Positions 59,440 to 64,000 of a DNA stretch of 64,000 nt are shown here, one piece after another (positions within the stretch are counted from its first letter, which is position 1; each line of letters starts with the position of its first letter). The stretch spans positions 1 through 64,000 of the forward strand of contig NZ_AGAF01000263.1 in NCBI RefSeq assembly GCF_000224515.1, given 5' to 3'. The notes beneath the pieces were generated by a model. The model searched no databases. It was not told where the DNA came from and worked only from the letters and a program-made list of their open reading frames with translations. The stretch is from Desulfosporosinus sp. OT. GTDB lineage: Bacteria; Bacillota; Desulfitobacteriia; Desulfitobacteriales; Desulfitobacteriaceae. The translations under genes and the position numbers were made by a program.

Positions 59440-59817
59440 TTAAACACTTTCAGTATCTTCTTTAGTCGGTTTCTTTTCTTGCTCTATTTGTTCATATTCA
59501 TTAGCGTAGTTCATTCCCCACTTACACAGGGTATCTAGAATTGGCAGGAGGCTCTTACCGGCTTGAGTTAGAGAATACTCAACTTTGGGCGGTATTTGTG
59601 TATAAATAAATCTCTTGACCAATCCACTGTCTTCCAGCTCTCTAAGCTGTTGGGTCAACATTTTAGGCGTCACATTTGGCAAGACTTTCCGCAATTCACT
59701 GTACCTTAAGGTCTTATCAGCTAAATGCCAGAGTATTAATGCTTTCCACTTTCCACCTATAAGGGCTAAAGTCAATTCCATTGAACATTGATATTCGTTA
59801 TTTTTGAATTTGATCAT
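59440..59817 (-). CDS. HxlR-family transcriptional regulator
   Basis: 125 residues of the HxlR winged-helix family: CSMELTLALIGGKWKALILW, LRYSELRKVLPNVTPKMLTQQ, LRELEDSGLVKRFIY, VEYSLTQAGKSLLPIL. The Cys at the start of the CSMELTLALIGGKW segment matches the redox/aldehyde-sensing Cys of HypR/YodB-type regulators. ATG 59817 is eight bases from GAGGAG. It is divergent from the flavoprotein gene and likely controls it. Confidence 0.93.
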   Translation of the reverse strand: MIKFKNNEYQCSMELTLALIGGKWKALILWHLADKTLRYSELRKVLPNVTPKMLTQQLRELEDSGLVKRFIYTQIPPKVEYSLTQAGKSLLPILDTLCKWGMNYANEYEQIEQEKKPTKEDTESV

Positions 59818-59990
59818 TCGTTTCACTCCTCACTTGATGATAAATATTAACTTAGACGTATAATCTTTTTCATCCTAAGTATGTAATTGCATACTATAGT
59901 ACGATATAGTACGTACTTGTTAAGTTATATTATATCGATTATTATTATATTACACAATTTCTTGAGCTAAAATATAAGGAGTGAATGAAT

Positions 59991-60569
59991 ATGAAGGTTA
60001 TAGCATTTAATGGAAGTCCGCGGATTAATGGCAATACTGCTCAGAGCCTGAAGATCGTCTTAGCTGAGTTAGAAAAAGAAGGCATTGAAACAGAGATCAT
60101 CCAATTGGGTGGACGTAAAGTCTTTGGCTGTTTGGCCTGCGGCAAATGTCGAGAAACAAAAGATAATCGGTGTGCACGTAAGGACGACGAAATGAATACT
60201 TTCATTCAGAAAATGGAAGAAGCCGATGGAATCATTATCGGTTCACCCACCTATTTCAGCAATGTGAGCACGGAGGTAAAGGCTCTTATCGATCGTTGCG
60301 GTTATGTGTCGAAGTCTAATGGAGGTACAATGTTGAAAGGAAAAGTTGGCGCTTCGGTGGTTTCCGTCCGGAGAGCCGGATCAACCTTTACTTACTCTGC
60401 CATTAACTTCTTTTTTGGGATTGCGGAAATGATTATTTGCAGTTCGAATTATTGGAATATGACCCTATCCCGTGATCCTGGCGATGTCCAAAATGACGCT
60501 GAAGGTATCCAGACTTTCCAAGTCCTTGGAAAAAATATGGCAGAGCTCTTAAAGAAAGTCAACGGTTAA
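59991..60569 (+). CDS. Flavodoxin-fold NAD(P)H-dependent FMN reductase / iron-sulphur flavoprotein-like
   Basis: 192 residues: FMN-binding FNGSPRINGNTA and GSPTYFSNVSTEVKALIDR, plus CLACGKCRETKDNRC, the short cysteine cluster of iron-sulphur flavoprotein-like reductases. It probably reduces quinones or electrophiles; the divergent HxlR regulator fits that. ATG 59991 has AAGGAG nine bases upstream; ATG 59985 is closer to the site. Confidence 0.88.
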   Translation: MKVIAFNGSPRINGNTAQSLKIVLAELEKEGIETEIIQLGGRKVFGCLACGKCRETKDNRCARKDDEMNTFIQKMEEADGIIIGSPTYFSNVSTEVKALIDRCGYVSKSNGGTMLKGKVGASVVSVRRAGSTFTYSAINFFFGIAEMIICSSNYWNMTLSRDPGDVQNDAEGIQTFQVLGKNMAELLKKVNG

Positions 60570-60673
60570 TTCTATCAAAAAGCTTCCTTAACAATACCTA
60601 CCTTTTGCAATAAAACTTGATATCTGGTCAATATCTAATGCATGATCAAAAATTTGACTTCTGAACTTTTCAG

Positions 60674-60701
60674 GGCTGGAACACATTCAATGTGTCCAGC
60701 C
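60674..60701 (+). terminator. Terminator of the flavoprotein gene
   Basis: GGCTGG and CCAGCC close a stem extended by ACACAT/ATGTGT, followed by TTGTTCTTG, about 105 bases after the stop. Confidence 0.6.
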
Positions 60702-60780
60702 TTGTTCTTGACCAGTAGGCAAACTCCACTTCTCTTGTTACAATGAGATAAAACTTCTGAGAGGGGAACCTATCACATCG

Positions 60781-62517
60781 ATGAATATTTTTAAAAAATT
60801 TATCAAGTACTATAAACCCCATAGTCTCCTTTTTTATACGGATATGTTTTGCGCAGTGATCGTTTCCATCATTGATCTGGCCTTTCCTCAAATCCTTAGT
60901 TATCTGACCAAAAATCTATTTACTCAAGATAAGCCTACAATTCTACATGCTTTAGTATTTGTAGGCATAGCCTTGTTGGTCATGTACATCATAAAGTATT
61001 TCTGTCGATACTTTATTATTTCTTGGGGACACATTATGGGCGCTCGAATGGAAAACGAGATGAGGAAAGATCTATTTAATCATTTTCAAAGGTTATCCTT
61101 TTCCTATTATGATAAAAACAATACTGGAGAAATGATGTCCAAACTAGTCGCTGACTTGTTTGATATAACTGAGCTTGCTCATCACGGTCCAGAAAATGTC
61201 TTTATCTCTGCTCTAAAAATCGTGGGTTCCTTTATTATTTTAATGATGATCAATTTTAAAATGACTTTAATCTTATTGTTCGTCACAATTGTCATGGTGC
61301 TCTTTACTATCTATAAAAATATTCGAATGGCACCCATATTTACCGATAACAGGATAAAAATTGCCGCGGTGAATTCCAGCGTGCAGGATAGTCTCTCTGG
61401 AATTAGAGTGGTCAAGTCCTTTGCGAATGAAACCGTGGAATGTGAAAAATTCAACAAAAGCAATCAGGCGTTTTTATCTTCTAAAATGGAGACCTACAAA
61501 ACCATGGGGAATTTTCACGCCTGGAATTCGTTTTTTGAGGGATTGCTTTATGTTGTGGTTATCGTTTCGGGAGGTTTATTTATTGCCGAAGGCTCGTTGA
61601 AAATTACCGATCTAGCTGTATATGTCCTCTACATTAACATCTTTATCAATCCGATTGATGTGCTGATTGACTTTACTGAGCAGTTTCAAAAGGGGTACGC
61701 TGGATTTAAACGATTTAATGAGGTTTTAGAAACTCAGCCCGATATCATAGATAAAGCGGGGGCTGAACCTCTTTCCAATGTTTTAGGGGAGATTGAATAT
61801 AAAAATGTATCCTTTCGCTATAACGATGATTACAACGTTTTGGATAATGTAAGTCTAACGATTAAAGCAGGTAAAACGATTGCCTTGGTCGGACCTTCCG
61901 GTGGGGGGAAAACTACCCTATGTTCTCTCTTACCGAGATTTTATGACATAACCGCAGGATCGTTGACCATTGATGGTAAGGATATTCGGGATTTTACACT
62001 AGAGTCTCTTCGAAACGCAATCGGCATTGTGCAGCAGGATGTCTATCTGTTTGACGGCTCAATTAAAAAAAATATTGCCTACGGTAAGGCCGATGCTACG
62101 GACGACGAAATCATACAGGCTGCTCAAAATGCCAATATTCATGAGTTTATTATGTCTCTTGACAAGGGTTATGATACGTTCGTAGGGGAACGAGGAGTCA
62201 GGCTCTCCGGTGGTCAAAAGCAACGACTGTCAATCGCCAGGGTGTTTCTAAAAAATCCTCCGATCTTAATCTTGGACGAGGCTACCTCAGCGCTTGATAA
62301 CGAAAGTGAACAATACATCCAAAAATCACTGGAAACCCTCTCTAAAGACAGAACCACCATCGTGATTGCGCATAGGCTGAGTACAATAAAAAATTCGGAC
62401 GAAATTATCGTGGTTACTGATGTTGGCATCCAAGAAAGAGGCAGCCACAAACAGCTGATTGAAAACGACGGAATATATGCTCATTACTATAATATGCAAT
62501 TTGAAGGCTTGGAATAG
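60781..62517 (+). CDS. ABC exporter (fused membrane and ATPase domains)
   Basis: 578 residues: type IV ABC membrane domain with six helices (about 15-310) and an ATPase (about 335-578; Walker A GPSGGGKTTLCSL, signature LSGGQKQRLSIARV, Walker B PPILILDEATSALD, H-loop VIAHRLSTI). MsbA/YknU-type homodimeric or heterodimeric exporter; no second half is adjacent, so a homodimer is likely. Substrate unknown. It is convergent with the SQR-like gene. Confidence 0.92.
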   Translation: MNIFKKFIKYYKPHSLLFYTDMFCAVIVSIIDLAFPQILSYLTKNLFTQDKPTILHALVFVGIALLVMYIIKYFCRYFIISWGHIMGARMENEMRKDLFNHFQRLSFSYYDKNNTGEMMSKLVADLFDITELAHHGPENVFISALKIVGSFIILMMINFKMTLILLFVTIVMVLFTIYKNIRMAPIFTDNRIKIAAVNSSVQDSLSGIRVVKSFANETVECEKFNKSNQAFLSSKMETYKTMGNFHAWNSFFEGLLYVVVIVSGGLFIAEGSLKITDLAVYVLYINIFINPIDVLIDFTEQFQKGYAGFKRFNEVLETQPDIIDKAGAEPLSNVLGEIEYKNVSFRYNDDYNVLDNVSLTIKAGKTIALVGPSGGGKTTLCSLLPRFYDITAGSLTIDGKDIRDFTLESLRNAIGIVQQDVYLFDGSIKKNIAYGKADATDDEIIQAAQNANIHEFIMSLDKGYDTFVGERGVRLSGGQKQRLSIARVFLKNPPILILDEATSALDNESEQYIQKSLETLSKDRTTIVIAHRLSTIKNSDEIIVVTDVGIQERGSHKQLIENDGIYAHYYNMQFEGLE

Positions 62518-62546
62518 CTGGCAACAAGGCAAGTACTCTTCAAGGC

Positions 62547-63749
62547 TTAAGGCAATCGACTGTAACCATGTTTTACTTTCCAAAGATAATACTTCTCAAA
62601 CATTATTTTGCTAATGTCGCAAACTGGATTCGGTAACACTAGAGAAAATCTACGTGGTTTTAGCAAGCTATCTGCTATACTCAACATTTCCTTATCACCG
62701 GCATCCATGATACATAGCTCTGGTATCTTCTCCATGGGCTTTTCTTCGAGCTTATTATTTCCACTTAACAATCTGACAATGTTTTCCGCAGCAGTCTTGG
62801 CAGATTCATCGGCAAGATATCCCGTCCTGGGAATGCCAATGGGAACTGGTGTTTTAAACTTTCTGGGCAAATCGGCGGCAATACCAACTCCGAAAATACT
62901 CGGGTACTTTTTATGCTGGTAAGCATTGTTAACGGATATGAAAGCATCTTCAGTTCCTAATCCGGTTGAATCCTCGACAACCTGGGCACCTTTAAACATC
63001 GGCATAAGCATCGAAAACTTGTAGGGGATGCTTTGCCCTTGTTTAAGTACGATGTTTTCGTTAGAAACTTCTTCAATTTCTGCATTGGTTATGTAGTTTA
63101 TCCTAAACATGGATAAAAGTTTTTTTAGTAAGAAGTTACTTCCAGTAATTCCTCCTAAACCCAAGTGCCCTAGGAAAGGCTCTGGGGTAATAAAGGTGAT
63201 TTTAACTTTCTTACGTATACCGAGATCTCGACATCGCTTCTCTAAGTTAAACAGGAATTCGTAAGCAGGCCCAGTACACTGAGATCCTTGCGTTGCACCA
63301 ATTACGACAGGACCGGGGTCTTTAATAAATTTTAACCAGCGTTTCCTAGTTTCTCGCGCTGTTTCGGGATTAACGATAAAGGACACGTTACTGTCCAAAC
63401 TTAAACCTGGTATTTGGTCAAAGATCCATTCCGGGCCAGTTGCAATGATCAAATAATCATACTTAAAGTCTTTTTCTCTGCATCGGACAAGCTTCTCTTC
63501 CGCTAATACTTCAATGATTTCTGCACAGATAAATTGAACTCTTGCTTTGGCCGTTACGGGTTTTAACGGTACTGTTATATCCTTGAGTTTCCTCTTCCCT
63601 AAGGGAATCCAGATTAGCGACGGTACAAACAAAAAATTAGGGGATTTTGAGATCATGATGACCTCGTGTTGATGACCTAATTTCCGCCTTAGTTCTAAAG
63701 CACTTGTGAGACCCCCAAAGTTTCCTCCCAACACGATAATTCGAGCCAT
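62547..63749 (-). CDS. Sulfide:quinone-reductase-like FAD oxidoreductase
   Basis: 400 residues: FAD fold IIVLGGNFGGLTSALELR, YDYLIIATGPEW, a Cys at QGSQCTGPAYEFLFN in the place of the SQR catalytic Cys, ITFITPEPFLGHLGLGG and IFGVGIAADLPRK (FAD second contact). SQR-type enzymes oxidise sulfide with membrane quinone as acceptor. The other SQR cysteines are not clear, so NADH dehydrogenase-like activity is possible. Fits a sulfur-metabolising anaerobe. Confidence 0.8.
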   Translation of the reverse strand: MARIIVLGGNFGGLTSALELRRKLGHQHEVIMISKSPNFLFVPSLIWIPLGKRKLKDITVPLKPVTAKARVQFICAEIIEVLAEEKLVRCREKDFKYDYLIIATGPEWIFDQIPGLSLDSNVSFIVNPETARETRKRWLKFIKDPGPVVIGATQGSQCTGPAYEFLFNLEKRCRDLGIRKKVKITFITPEPFLGHLGLGGITGSNFLLKKLLSMFRINYITNAEIEEVSNENIVLKQGQSIPYKFSMLMPMFKGAQVVEDSTGLGTEDAFISVNNAYQHKKYPSIFGVGIAADLPRKFKTPVPIGIPRTGYLADESAKTAAENIVRLLSGNNKLEEKPMEKIPELCIMDAGDKEMLSIADSLLKPRRFSLVLPNPVCDISKIMFEKYYLWKVKHGYSRLP

Positions 63750-63804
63750 GGTTTTTCCTCCTTACTTATAAAACCATAAAGCCTTCTCTACGTAATTTCA
63801 GCTA

Positions 63805-64000
63805 TTATCTGGGAAACAAACTATCGTCACCCAAGGTTGTGACCAACTTGGCCGTTGTTGCCCCAAACACAACATGATCTACATAACTCAACATTGCTGC
63901 TAAAGGTTTTTTACTTTTTCGCACATGTGCTTGAGTACTAATTCCATAAATTCCTTGCCAGGCGATGGATGTTATGCCGATCCCTTTAAGGAGAGAATAG
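63805..64000 (-). CDS. C-terminal part of an unrecognised protein running off the right edge
   Basis: A minus-strand frame ends at TAA 63805-63807 and stays open to base 64000. The visible 64 residues include LLKGIGITSIAWQGIYGIST, KSKKPLAAMLSYVDHVVFGAT and TLGDDSLFPR; it is moderately hydrophobic, suggesting a membrane-associated protein. I do not recognise a family. Confidence 0.6.
   Translation of the reverse strand, partial: YSLLKGIGITSIAWQGIYGISTQAHVRKSKKPLAAMLSYVDHVVFGATTAKLVTTLGDDSLFPR

Noticed and set aside
1..64000. CRISPR arrays, prophage and insertion sequences
   Set aside because: No regularly spaced repeats, no transposase or integrase motif, and no phage structural gene were seen.

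Overview
The window looks like chromosome from a spore-forming, anaerobic, low-to-mid GC Firmicute of the Desulfosporosinus/Desulfitobacterium group (Peptococcaceae in the broad sense). The evidence is a CotF-type spore coat protein, rubrerythrin, stand-alone RnfD-like and ApbE proteins, a homotetrameric-type GltA, many OmpR-type two-component systems, DUF2680 and DUF1992 proteins, and above all the mercury-methylation pair hgcAB. This placement is inferred from gene content; no marker gene fixes the species. There is no phage, insertion sequence or CRISPR array. Gene remnants (a PhzF-like fragment at about 4.3 kb and an arsC-like stub at 41.6 kb) record past rearrangements.

Layout. 0-10 kb: an ApbE/RnfD-like flavin-redox pair, a two-component system on the opposite strand, a low-density stretch with gene remnants and several very small genes, then a DUF4342 protein with a second two-component system. 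10-13 kb: a cell-wall-binding transglycosylase and truA. 13.2-18.2 kb: an unusual surface-protein cluster read leftward: a TasA/camelysin-like protein with a C-terminal cellulose-binding-like domain, a 47-residue exported peptide, a second TasA-like protein, an intact SipW-type signal peptidase, an ABC-ATPase-like protein that has lost all its nucleotide-binding motifs, and a membrane protein joining an ABC-permease-like half to a signal-peptidase-like half with both catalytic residues replaced. 18.6-25 kb: MFS transporter, GltA-like oxidoreductase, spore coat protein, UvrD/PcrA-type helicase. 25-28.2 kb: a thiamine-type ABC importer and thiamine-binding protein under a TPP riboswitch. 28.3-38.4 kb: small conserved proteins, tRNA-Gly(TCC), an orphan ParA, trmB, a membrane-anchored PstS-like protein, a LysR/MFS divergent pair, and rubrerythrin.

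39-45 kb: a c-di-GMP enzyme with sensor, PAS, GGDEF and HD-GYP domains, then arsR-arsC-hgcA-hgcB on the minus strand. The promoter of that operon is visible (TAGACA, 17-base spacer, TATAAT) and is flanked by two ArsR-type palindromes. A truncated second arsC start follows hgcB. This arrangement predicts arsenic-responsive expression of mercury methylation. Next come an HtrA-like protease, a nitroreductase and a PPOX-fold protein.

46.6-64 kb: a Crp/Fnr regulator with four N-terminal cysteines, a five-gene secreted-protein/ABC/two-component operon, YojF-BshB2 (bacillithiol-type deacetylase), a TDT-family carrier with a convergent LysR regulator, a fused trehalose synthase/phosphatase behind a leader with its own terminator, a DUF2680 protein, an HxlR/flavoprotein divergent pair, an ABC exporter, an SQR-like flavoprotein and the C-terminal end of an unrecognised protein running off the right edge.

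The two parts most worth pursuing are the SipW/TasA cluster with its paired pseudo-ABC and pseudo-peptidase proteins, and the arsenic-controlled hgcAB operon.
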